Source of the DNA: Adiantum capillus-veneris
Taxonomy: Eukaryota; Streptophyta; Polypodiopsida; Polypodiales; Pteridaceae
Assembly (NCBI GenBank): GCA_014529385.2
Contig: CM043946.1
Coordinates: forward strand, 22,453,077 to 22,517,076
DNA length: 64,000 nt
Direction: 5' to 3'
In this document: in pieces, positions 1 through 7,698 of the stretch
How the letters are laid out: each line of letters begins with the position of its first letter
Numbering within the stretch: position 1 is the stretch's first letter
Notes under the pieces: generated by a model
Told to the model about the DNA's origin: nothing
Database searches by the model: none
Seen by the model: the letters and a program-made list of their open reading frames with translations, nothing else
Translations under genes and position numbers: made by a program

Positions 1-394
1 GCCTGTTGAGCCGGAAGCTCCTGCTGCCTCTTCTTCCAGAAAGTGCTAACTTGGGTTTGCTTATATATTAACTTAGCAAAATTGCCCTACCTACTTTTGT
101 TGGAAAGTCACTTAAAAATAATAAGTGAAAATGCCAAAAATAGAGAAAATAGGCTAAATGCACTGGAAAATTCCCCTAACTAATGCTAATGGATTCTGAT
201 GGGAATTCCGATGATCATGTTGTGTGCAACCGGAGGATATGCATCTATGCTAAGTGACTGGGCATGCACGGTCTACGAATAGACTCACAAAAGTGCCAGA
301 TCACTGCTAGATCTAGACTTGACTGGACTGACTGAACCCTGATCATGTTGTAGCTTGTCCACGAACACATAGGGTTGGGATGTGTCACGTGACA
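1..394 (-). repeat. Gypsy-family LTR, copy 1 (5' portion, inverted)
   Basis: On the minus strand this starts with the palindromic terminus TGTCACGTGACA at 394 and runs off the left edge of the window. It matches copies 698-1446 and 14365-15148 along its length: the CCCTATGTG block, the GACCGTGCATG block, the CACTTATT...AAGTGACTTT block and the TATA region. It is oriented head-to-head with copy 2. The family is assigned as an LTR because copy 2 is followed by a primer-binding site and copy 4 is preceded by a polypurine tract. The end of this copy and its parent element lie outside the window. Confidence 0.7.
60..67 (-). promoter_or_regulatory. TATA box of LTR copy 1
   Basis: TATATAAG on the minus strand, at the position where copies 2, 3 and 4 carry TATAAAAG, TATAAATA and CTATAAAG. 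A conserved block (GTAGGTAGGGCAATTTTGC) lies just upstream in most copies. Promoter function is inferred from conserved position in the LTR. Confidence 0.55.
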
Positions 395-697
395 GCAGTC
401 CACATGTATAATCATCTACTGCAGTTGGAGGACACCAGCTTTTTTGTGAGTGATTAGACAATGGGTGCCCCCTATGCACATGCACTTGAGGATCGAAAAG
501 CAGAATCTATATATCATGTTAAAGGGGAATCTCCGCTGTCACGTGCAGTCCAACAATATCTGCTTTCAGAATCGTCCCATCTGGAGTCTGGACTCCGTAC
601 CATGGTTCACGTTACTGGATGCTCCCCCTCCAGCTCCCCATTCATCAGCCATACACCACTCTAGTGGCTCCTTCACCACCTCTCCCTCCTATTTGGC
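395..697. other. Spacer between two head-to-head LTRs
   Basis: Three hundred bases separating inverted LTR copies 1 and 2. It holds an extra TGTCACGTG motif near 538, preceded by AAAGGGGAA, but no coherent coding frame, target duplication or recognised repeat. It may be an older fragment of the same element or ordinary flank. Confidence 0.4.
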
Positions 698-1446
698 TGT
701 CAAGTGCACATCTAACCCTATGTGCATGTGGACAAGCTATCTCAAGTCTAGGGTTCAGGTTAGCCTAGGAAGTGTTGTGGCACCTTTGTGAGCCTGTGCG
801 CACGCCGTGCATGTCCAGGCACTTAGATTAGTTGCATACCCTCTAATTGCACACAGCATGATCATTAGCATGACATTTAGTACTCATCAAGAGCATTTTC
901 CAGAGCATAGAACCCTTTTTCCCAAAACACACATTTTTCACTTATTTATTGATAAGTGACTTTTGTTGGAAAAGTAAGTAGAGCAAATTGCTAAGCAACT
1001 ATAAAAGAAAACCTTTGGGCACTCAGTACAGGCATAAGAGGCAACAGAAGAAGTTCCCGAACTTGCAGTGTCTCTCTACTCAACAGCACCGACAGGGAAC
1101 CATCGGCGTTTTCAGCCTTCAATACCCAGCGTTTTTTGCACTTGCAGATCAGCCTGGCATTTCTACAACTCAGCAGATCAGCCCTAGCGTTTTCCAACTT
1201 GGAGATTAGACCTAGCGTTTTTAGTTTTCAGCCCTCTGCACCTGCAGATCAGCCCTTAGCCTCGCAGATCTCAACCTCTGTAGCAGATCCTCGCCGCGTC
1301 GCCGAATTCAGCCAGCGTTTTCCAGATCAGCCAGCATTTCAGAATTCAGCAAATCAGTCCTTTCATTTTCGGACTTCAGTCCGTCCTCGTCGTCGTCATA
1401 GTCATCGACATCGTCGGCAAGTCCATTGCATCTAGACCATTGTACC
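698..1446 (+). repeat. Gypsy 5' LTR (copy 2), first part
   Basis: Starts TGTCAAGTGCACA, matching the other LTR starts, and includes the TATA box at 1000. Between 1100 and 1345 it carries at least five GCGTTTT motifs interleaved with four CAGATCAGC motifs. The LTR is interrupted at 1446 by a Copia element and resumes at 4119. Without that insertion the LTR would be about 1.05 kb. The junction sequence 'gcatctaga...gcaatct' is seen uninterrupted in copy 3 near 15068-15110. Confidence 0.7.
1000..1007 (+). promoter_or_regulatory. TATA box of LTR copy 2
   Basis: TATAAAAG at the same relative place as in the other three copies. A short inverted repeat, CACTTAT...ATAAGTG, lies just upstream near 940-958. 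Transcription would start about 30 bp downstream and run through the GCGTTTT/CAGATCAGC array. Confidence 0.6.
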
Positions 1447-1719
1447 TGTTGAGATAGGCATGGGACATCCCTCTACATCTCATTTCAGTTGATGTTGACA
1501 CCTTAGTATATTTGCTGTAAACACAAGAATGAGCCAAGTCTACCAACCGTGTAATATCAAGGCCTATAAATAAAGCCTTGTGTTGTACATAAATATATGC
1601 TATGCAATATGATATACTACTTTTGTGTGTACATCAATTTCTCCCTTTAGTGATCGTGTACCAATGGAGTCTTTCACCTTTGAGCCTCCTTGAGCTCTTT
1701 TCCCCTCCCGATCCTTACA
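1447..1719 (+). repeat. 5' LTR of gag-only Copia
   Basis: TG...CA termini. Carries TATAAATAAAGCC near 1565, which could be a TATA box or, on the transcript, a polyadenylation region. It lacks 32 bp (present at 4032-4063 of the 3' LTR) between GTGTACC and AATGGAG; the deletion ends share AC. Confidence 0.92.
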
Positions 1720-1720
1720 A

Positions 1721-1732
1721 CTGGTCAGAGCC
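1721..1732 (+). other. Primer-binding site, decayed
   Basis: CTGGTCAGAGCC directly after the 5' LTR. It resembles the plant Copia site TGGTATCAGAGCC (initiator-Met tRNA) with two bases lost. Confidence 0.6.
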
Positions 1733-2722
1733 AGTGAGCACCATAATTAGCTTAGCAATCTTCTCCTCATTCCATAGATATCCCATTTGTGCACTCTCTG
1801 CTAATCACACAGTCGATTAGAAGCTGATTAAGAGCCAAAAACAACTTATGTAATCGGCTGAAATCAGCCCACTCAAGGGGAATCGAGTTAATCGGAACCT
1901 ACAAATCATCTTCCCACGTCAAGAAGGACCTTCTTATATGCGTGAAGAGCTTTATGAGCTGAAGATTTCAACCTCTTGCCAAATCGACGGTTTTTGCTTG
2001 CTTGAGTTGCTGCACACACTCTCAAATCAAATTTTTCAAAGGCATCGAAACCTTCTCTTGCAACCGACGGTCCGGATTCATTCTCACATAAATCCTTGAT
2101 CTTCGGCCTTGAATCAATCGGCTTGCATGGATGATTTCGCCTCTACTAGCGCCCTCCATCTGCGGTGCTTGATCAAGCTGCAACATGATTTCGATTTGCC
2201 CATCTAGTGGACGGCTCTGCTCGGTTCTGTGCCAACCTCGCCATTTTCTGTGTAGTTGATTTCTTTTCATTTACTCTTTGGTTTCACATTAGCCTTTAAA
2301 GATTAGTTTGGCTTCATTTAAAAACCTCAAAAAACAAGTGCTCAAGTTGTTCAAATTTTTAGTCTCGGCTTCGGCTTCCCGACTCGGCTCACTCTCAAGC
2401 CACACAAAATTTTCACTCAGCTTCGGACTTCGAGCTCATCAAATTCAAGGCTCGACTTCAATTTCTTAAACGACGCCACTCGAAGCATCAAATTTATACG
2501 GCAATTTTTCGTTGACTTGCAGATTGCTCAAGAGCCCACGGCGGCAGATTAATTTTGTCTACACACGACGGTATTAGTGAAGAGTGACTTCACCTATTGG
2601 TCAAAATATCCGTGTTGTGTACATTTTTTTTATAAAAAAAAAAATTGGGCAAGACATTGCCGTAGAGAGAGTCTCTGTGCCGGTAAGACCGAGACCCTCT
2701 GCATTTGGAACCACTTTGCATC
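1733..2722 (+). other. Long leader of gag-only Copia
   Basis: About one kilobase between primer-binding site and gag start. No convincing coding frame on either strand and no recognised domain. Several short CGACTTC/TCGGCTTCGGC motifs occur around 2360-2470. In a gag-only element this leader should hold packaging and dimerisation signals; that is inference. Confidence 0.5.
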
Positions 2723-3619
2723 ATGGGAGAGAAAGGGATTGAAAAATTCAATGGAGACGGTTTCCACACTCGGCAGACCAAGCTACGAGGATATCTTATG
2801 AAAAAGCAACTATGGTCTGTTGTAAAACCGAGAATAAGCGAACCATCCACTTCTGCTGAAGGCACCCTCACTAGAGCCCAAATCGCACAAGCACAAGCTA
2901 AAGATGAACAGGCACTCGGCATAATTATCACATCACTGCATGATAATTATGTGCATTTTACAGATAGCTGTACCACTGCAATCCAAGCATGGGATATTTT
3001 GGAACATAACTTCGGTGCTAAACAAAAGCAAAGTAAGATTAGCTTAAAGAAAAATCTTTACAAACTTACTATGCTTCAAGAGGAGGATGTTTCAAGCCTC
3101 GTTAATAGACTAATGAGCATAATCACGCAGCTCACTTACATTCAGTGCCAAGTCCCGGAAGAAGATCAAGTCGCTGTGCTGCTAAGTGCTCTACCTGAAA
3201 GTTTTGACAACATAGTAACAATCTTAGAGCAAAACGAACCCATACCTTCTCTGCAATATGTTATACGCGCAATCCATGAAGAAGAAAAGAAAAATAAGAA
3301 GAAATCTAAATCAGTGGGAGGAGCTTATTTTACATCATCATCATCATTATCTAGGGCGTCATCATCATTACCTAGATTAAATAACAAAAAGTGTTATGAG
3401 TGTGGCAAGCCTGGACACTTCTCCAAGGACTACTACAAGAACAAATATTGTAGCAATTGCGGCATCAAAGGTCATCCACCATCAAAGTGCCAAGGAAGCA
3501 ACAAAAATAGAGTCAATCTTGCAGAAGAAAAGGATGGAGATGCAGCTCAACAGGAAGAGAATTGTCTCCATGTGTGTGCCGCCCCCAACTACTTTTGCGA
3601 ATATACTGATGTACTGTAA
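2723..3619 (+). CDS. Copia-type Gag polyprotein (UBN2-like, with zinc knuckles)
   Basis: Uninterrupted frame of about 298 codons. I chose the ATG at 2723 (MGEKGIEKFNG) over an in-frame ATG at 2705 because Copia Gags normally begin a few residues before the KFNG motif. The N-terminal half is the retrotransposon Gag fold (WSVV, AWDILEHNFG, SLVNRLMSIITQL). A Lys/Ser-rich linker follows, then two CCHC knuckles at 3392-3433 and about 3449-3490. The first knuckle reads CYECGKPGHFSKDY: the fourth zinc ligand is Tyr (3431-3433) instead of Cys. The second, CSNCGIKGHPPSKC, is intact. It would assemble virus-like particles and bind element RNA. It stands alone with no downstream pol. An open frame in an otherwise non-coding element suggests recent selection or a young copy. 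Confidence 0.85.
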   Translation: MGEKGIEKFNGDGFHTRQTKLRGYLMKKQLWSVVKPRISEPSTSAEGTLTRAQIAQAQAKDEQALGIIITSLHDNYVHFTDSCTTAIQAWDILEHNFGAKQKQSKISLKKNLYKLTMLQEEDVSSLVNRLMSIITQLTYIQCQVPEEDQVAVLLSALPESFDNIVTILEQNEPIPSLQYVIRAIHEEEKKNKKKSKSVGGAYFTSSSSLSRASSSLPRLNNKKCYECGKPGHFSKDYYKNKYCSNCGIKGHPPSKCQGSNKNRVNLAEEKDGDAAQQEENCLHVCAAPNYFCEYTDVL

Positions 3620-3797
3620 AATGGATAGTCTTTCACCTTCTCTGTTTAAGGGGAGGACTTCTTAGTCTGTGTGACACCATGTAATGAGACCACTCAGTCT
3701 GTGTGACTATAGTTTGTGCGACTACCTCAGTCTGTGTGACCATTAGCCTGTGTGGCTTTAGGTCTTGATTCAACTTCATTCAGTATAGTCCATGCCT

Positions 3798-3807
3798 AAG
3801 GGAAGGA
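3798..3807 (+). other. Polypurine tract
   Basis: AAGGGAAGGA immediately before the 3' LTR; plus-strand priming site by position. Confidence 0.6.
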
Positions 3808-3808
3808 T

Positions 3809-4113
3809 TGTTGAGATAGGCATGGGACATCCCTCCACATCTCATTTCAGTTGATGTTGACACCTTAGTATATTTGCTGTAAACACAAGAATGAGCCAAG
3901 TCTACCAACCGTGTAATATCAAGGCCTATAAATAAAGCCTTGTGCTGTACATAAATATATGCTATGCAATATGATATACTAATTTTGTGTGTACATCAAT
4001 TTGTCCCTTTAGTGATCGTGTACCTTTTATTATTTGTGTGTAGCTCACTGTGTAACAATGGAGTCTTTCACCTTTGAGCCTCCTTGAGCTCTTTTGCCCT
4101 CCCGATCCTTACA
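3809..4113 (+). repeat. 3' LTR of gag-only Copia
   Basis: 305 bp, TGTTGAGATAGG...CCTTACA, followed by target duplication GTACC. Longer than the 5' LTR by the 32-bp segment noted above. Confidence 0.92.
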
Positions 4114-4118
4114 GTACC

Positions 4119-4220
4119 AGATTTGTGCAATCTATAACATAGACCTCTCTCGCCATAGAGAGGGGGGCCCTTGGAGGAGGGTTTGAGAACCGTCTGGTGT
4201 CGTGTTCTTCTTCTTCTTCT

Positions 4221-4267
<47 letters not shown>

Positions 4268-4425
4268 CTTTCATTCACAGTAGCATTCACTTTGTTGTGA
4301 TCATTGCACTCTCTCTCTAAGAAGAACGGAAGGCTCTCCCTTCCGTAAGTAAAAGGAACCCTTGAGCACAATTCGAAGCACTCATCTTGAGCAATAACAA
4401 CAATTCACTTCCGCTGCACCTTACA
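4119..4425 (+). repeat. Gypsy 5' LTR (copy 2), second part with (TTC)n/(CT)n
   Basis: Resumes the LTR after the Copia insertion. It shares the TGCAATCTA...CCTCTCT...ATAGAGGGG block with copy 3 (15095-15148). Includes a (TTC)n then (CT)n tract at about 4206-4263 and ends CTGCACCTTACA just before the primer-binding site. Copy 4 ends with the related TTGCACCTGACA. Confidence 0.7.
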
Positions 4426-4426
4426 T

Positions 4427-4438
4427 TGGTATCAGAGC
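4427..4438 (+). other. Primer-binding site (initiator-Met tRNA type)
   Basis: TGGTATCAGAGC, two bases after the LTR end. This exact motif is the common plant retrotransposon site complementary to initiator-Met tRNA, and it fixes the LTR boundary and orientation. Confidence 0.85.
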
Positions 4439-5065
4439 TTTTTGGCAGCGTTTTGTATCACTCAAGGAAAGAACCCACAAGAAAAAAAAAAAAATCTTGT
4501 TGCGGTCGCACGTAACCCAAGTCCAATTGGGCGTGTCGATTCCTATTCATCTTTTTGAAAAGTGGTAGGTAACCCAACAAAGAAGGGCTTGTCCAGCCTC
4601 CCCTTGTTCCTCTTTTCACTCATTGCACTTAGCAGCCGGCCAATCGACGTGAGGTGGGAAAAAGCAACCTTGGTGTGAGCGCAAGGCCGCCAAAGGGTGC
4701 GCCCCTAGGGAAGAGTCGAGCTCGGGTAAGAGAAAAGCCTTCTCAAACACCGATCGCAAGCTAAGAACTCAAGAACCTCAAGAACACAAGTCCCTCAAGA
4801 ACCCGAGTACCCAAGATCTCAATGTATGGTCATCACCCGAAGCGGAATGGATACTTTGCGTGAAGGTGATGAGAGTGGAGTTGGAGAAGAAGAAGTTTCT
4901 ACACCAGGAGGATTGTTCCCCGATCCTCCCCCATCCCCATCTACGCCACGGATTGCACCAAATCCTATGGAGGCTTTGGTCAAGTCGATGATGGACATGA
5001 TGCTACAAAAAGAGGCGCAACGCGCCTCCATGGATTGCGACCGCGAAGAAAGAAAGGCAGCCTTG

Positions 5066-5180
5066 GAGCGTGAGCGTGAGCGTGAGCGTGAGCGTGAGCG
5101 TGAGCGTGAGCGTGAGCGTGAGCGTGAGCGTGAGCGTGAGCGTGAGCGTGAGCGTGAGCGTGAGCGTGAGCGTGAGCGTG
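5066..5180 (+). repeat. (GAGCGT)19 hexanucleotide array in gag
   Basis: About 19 near-perfect copies of GAGCGT, in frame as alternating Glu-Arg. The expansion fits polymerase slippage in an existing charged coiled coil. The long frames read in other phases or on the opposite strand (His-Ala, Ser-Arg, Leu-Thr runs) are by-products. Confidence 0.95.
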
Positions 5181-5412
5181 AAGAAAGAAAGGCAACCTTG
5201 GAGCGTGAGTGAGCATGAGCAAGCGCGCTTAGCAGCCGAAGAAAGAAAGGCAGCCTTGGAGCGTGAGCATGAGCAAGCACGCTTGGCGGCCGAAGAAAGA
5301 AAGGCATCCATGGAACGTGAGCGTGAGCAAGCGTGCTTGGCGGCCAAAGAACAAAGGGCAACTATGAAGCTTGAGCACGAGCAAGCGCGTGAAGCTCTAC
5401 GCATAGCGGCCG
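5181..5412 (+). repeat. 54-bp coding minisatellite in gag
   Basis: Four degenerate units of about 54 bp, each starting GAAGAAAGAAAGGC and ending near CTTGGCGGCC, coding for EERKA(A/T/S)LERE(H/R)EQARLAA-type repeats. The last unit is extended. They form a predicted long amphipathic helix in Gag. Confidence 0.8.
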
Positions 5413-5430
5413 AAGAAAAGCAAGCGGCTA

Positions 5431-5869
5431 GCTCGCTGCTGCTGTTCCCCCCCCCCCCCAAGCACTGCCCGTTGCCTCCCCCCCCCCCCCCCCCCGGCTG
5501 CCTGCGCCCGCGCTGCCCCGCCCCTGCCACCTCTGCCATCCCCTCCCGCTGCTCTTTGCGCTCCCGCTTTAGCCGCCCCCCCCCCCCCCGTCCGCCCGCA
5601 CGCGTGGGTTGTTTTTTCTTCGCCCTGATCGCTCCCTGCAATTGGCCCATTCAGCACTAAGTCAATCATTGGGGCAGTGCTCTGCACGCCTAATTGCAAC
5701 GTCCTTCCGTCGCCCTCTTCTTACGCCACAGCAGTAGACACAGATAGAGGCTCCAGCTTCGCCACAGAGGGACTCACCAGAAGCCCCCTCGCCCGACCCC
5801 ACTGAGCCCACCATTCGACTTGCTCTCTCGCCAACAGAGCAAGCGAGCCTTGCCGCAGAGGTCGAGCGA
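5431..5869 (+). other. LINE 5' region with C-runs
   Basis: Presumed 5' UTR/promoter region. Very C-rich, with homopolymer C runs at 5447-5459, 5478-5495 (18 C) and 5576-5589 (14 C). No upstream domain recognised. Internal promoters are known in L1-type 5' UTRs; none can be confirmed here. Confidence 0.6.
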
Positions 5870-6804
5870 TTGCAGGCGACTTCGGTCATCTGCAAGATTC
5901 TCGGCACCCGACCTAGCAAAGGAGAGCTGCGAGACCTTCTTCAGGCCCGCCTTCTCGCAGAGGTGGGCAAGATCTTGGATGTCCAGATTCTCGAACGGGG
6001 TTACTATCAGGTCGAGTTTGAGACCTCCGAGATGGCGTCCAAGGTCATAGCTATGAGTCCACTGGCCATCTGAGCATCACGTGCCCACTTTCGACAGTGG
6101 CGGCATGGTTTTGACCCAGCTTCGGATGTTTTAGTAGAGAAGGCAGACATCCCCATCTCGGTCTGCTTCCCGGGTTTACGGAGGGAGAGCTTACCACTTC
6201 TCTCCAGGATCGGCTCCGCCATTGGGACTGTCCTGGAGACACCTCGTACGGCAGCATCCGTAGCTGCCAAGGCGGCTGGCATTCCCTCAGTTCGAGTTTT
6301 GGTCAGAGATACCCACACGCTCCCGAAGGTTATCCTTTTGCCTCGGGTGAGTGGGGGTTGGTTTAGACAGAGTGTGGAGTACTCGGGCCTCCCGAACCAG
6401 TGCTTCATTTGTCGACAGATGGGCCATCTAGCGAAGGCCTGTCCACGGAGGAGGCCACGACCTACACCTCAGCCTCAGCCTCAGCCTCAGCCCCAGCCTG
6501 CCAAGGCTGGCCCACAGCCACAGTCAGCGGCACAGCGCACACATGCCGAGCCACCCTCCGAGCCTGGGGCTCCAGCAGAGGAGGGGTGGCAGCAGGCCAG
6601 TGGTCGACGACGACAGGGGCCACAGCATCAGCCTGGCACTCAGAGTGGCCCTTAGGCGCCTACTCAACAGCAGTAGGTTCCCACGGGGAACCGCTTTGGT
6701 CCTCTTGAGCAGGAGGAGATCCCTGCGCCAACCCCCACATCCGCTTCACCCTCGACAACCTCTCCCCCCCCCCCCCCCCCCCAGAGTTCCCCCCCTCTTC
6801 CTCA

Positions 6805-6843
<39 letters not shown>

Positions 6844-7698
6844 CCTTTTGCTCCCGTCGCCTCTCCACCTCGCTCCTCTACCTCTGTTGCCCCATCCCGC
6901 CCCTCTTCTCCACCGCTCCCCCCAGCTCCTTCTCTCTCCCCTCCTACTCTAGTTCCACAGTCGACCCAGGGGGCAGGGCCCTCTCCGGCGGCTAGGAGAT
7001 CTCTTGGCAGCGCCTTTGCCACGAGTCGCCTAGCGAGAGAGGGTCAGCCTTTCTTACGGCCCCCTTTGCAGATTCAAACATCTTCCCTTGAAGCTATCCC
7101 TCGTGGTCTGACGAGCGTTGACATCCGGCGCCGCTGGGACTTCTTCGACTACGGCTTCACTTGTTTTCTTGACGATTCTGCAGCAGACCATGAGGCAGCC
7201 TGCTTCAGGGTCCATGCTTTGTTCCTTGCCACTAGGGGGACAGAGACCTTGGACTCAGCAGTTGGTTTCTCCTTCCCTCTCTGTGGCAGGGCCGAGACAG
7301 AGTGGACCCTCGACTCAGTGTTGGGTTGGTTGCATATACAGATCCTAGAGTTCTCTCACCACATGGGAGAACTTGGAGTTACAGATATGCTGCAGACTTT
7401 CTCGCCATTGGCCAAGTTTGCGGTGACACCCCCAGACTCAACAGGATGTAGGCACATTGTGGTGTACTTCTTTGCTGATACGCAGTGTTTGCCTTGCTAT
7501 GTATACATTCATGAGGACTCCTGGACAGAGGAGGTTGCTTTACGCACGGCTCGCTCTGCTTGGGCTTGGGCTAGGCACTCACTGCAGTCACGCCTATCTA
7601 GAGGACGCTCGGATGCGGATTACTCCCCATCCAAGCCAGCCTCGAAGATAGCCCGTCTCGCTGCTACGGCAGCATCTGTTCTCTCTCGCTCCCCATGA
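5870..7698 (+). pseudogene. LINE ORF1 (RNA-binding protein with CCHC knuckle)
   Basis: The N-terminal region resembles plant L1 ORF1 DUF4283-type proteins (RLLAEVGKILDVQILERGYY...). It is followed by VLLPRVSGGWFRQSVEY and a CCHC knuckle CFICRQMGHLAKAC (about 6400-6441), a Gln/Pro repeat (PQPQPQPQ), and then a Pro-rich stretch over poly-C runs. A further 210-codon open segment (7066-7698) in a different frame has no family I recognise. In-frame stops are TGA at 6071-6073 (probably from Trp) and TAG at 6653-6655. The switch to the 7066 frame falls in the 19-C and 37-C runs, which suggests slippage. It ends in an ATGA overlap with ORF2. Confidence 0.72.
6764..6842 (+). repeat. Two long poly-C tracts in LINE ORF1
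   Basis: 19 consecutive C (6764-6782) and 37 consecutive C (6806-6842), separated by 23 mixed bases. They code for polyproline whatever the exact length, but any length change not divisible by three shifts the frame. Tract length is also error-prone in sequencing and assembly. Confidence 0.9.

Larger units (their letters stand above)
1447..4113 (+). mobile_element. Gag-only, non-autonomous Copia retrotransposon
   Basis: A complete element: 273-bp 5' LTR, 305-bp 3' LTR, both beginning TGTTGAGATAGG and ending TCCTTACA, flanked by a perfect 5-bp target duplication GTACC (1442-1446 and 4114-4118). A degraded Met-tRNA primer-binding site follows the 5' LTR and a purine tract precedes the 3' LTR. 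The only coding region is a Copia-type gag; there is no protease, integrase, RT or RNase H anywhere in its 2.7 kb. By my count the LTRs differ at 5 positions over 273 aligned bases plus one 32-bp deletion, so insertion is relatively recent. The structure is that described for gag-only terminal-repeat (TR-GAG) elements, which need enzymes supplied in trans. Confidence 0.92.
4826..5430 (+). pseudogene. Gypsy gag, N-terminal part (split by LINE)
   Basis: Opens with MVITRSGMDTL, similar to the VxTRSG start seen in many plant Gypsy Gags. It continues through an acidic/Pro segment to MEALVKSMMDMM, then a highly charged Glu/Arg coiled-coil region. That region contains a (GAGCGT)n array coding for (Glu-Arg)n and then 18-residue units of the type EERKAALEREHEQARLAA. 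A 4-bp insertion near 5210 shifts the frame. The LINE entered at 5430, and the same gag continues at 11914 with RATELEREAQRDQRMQELV. Confidence 0.75.

Noticed and set aside
510-560. AAAGGGGAA followed by TGTCACGTG as another PPT-LTR junction
   Set aside because: The sequence after TGTCACGTG does not follow the LTR family.
1-1400. Foldback transposon made of copies 1 and 2
   Set aside because: Copy 2 is followed by a Met-tRNA primer-binding site and copy 4 is preceded by a PPT, so the repeat is an LTR; the inverted arrangement is better explained by two elements.
4980-5400. Long frames of His-Ala, Ser-Arg, Leu-Thr or Ser-Val repeats over the GAGCGT array
   Set aside because: They are the other five reading phases of one hexanucleotide repeat; only the Glu-Arg phase is continuous with gag.
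7118-7651. Alternative frames inside the LINE ORF1 extension
   Set aside because: Shadows of the 210-codon frame at 7066-7698, which links to ORF2 through the ATGA overlap.
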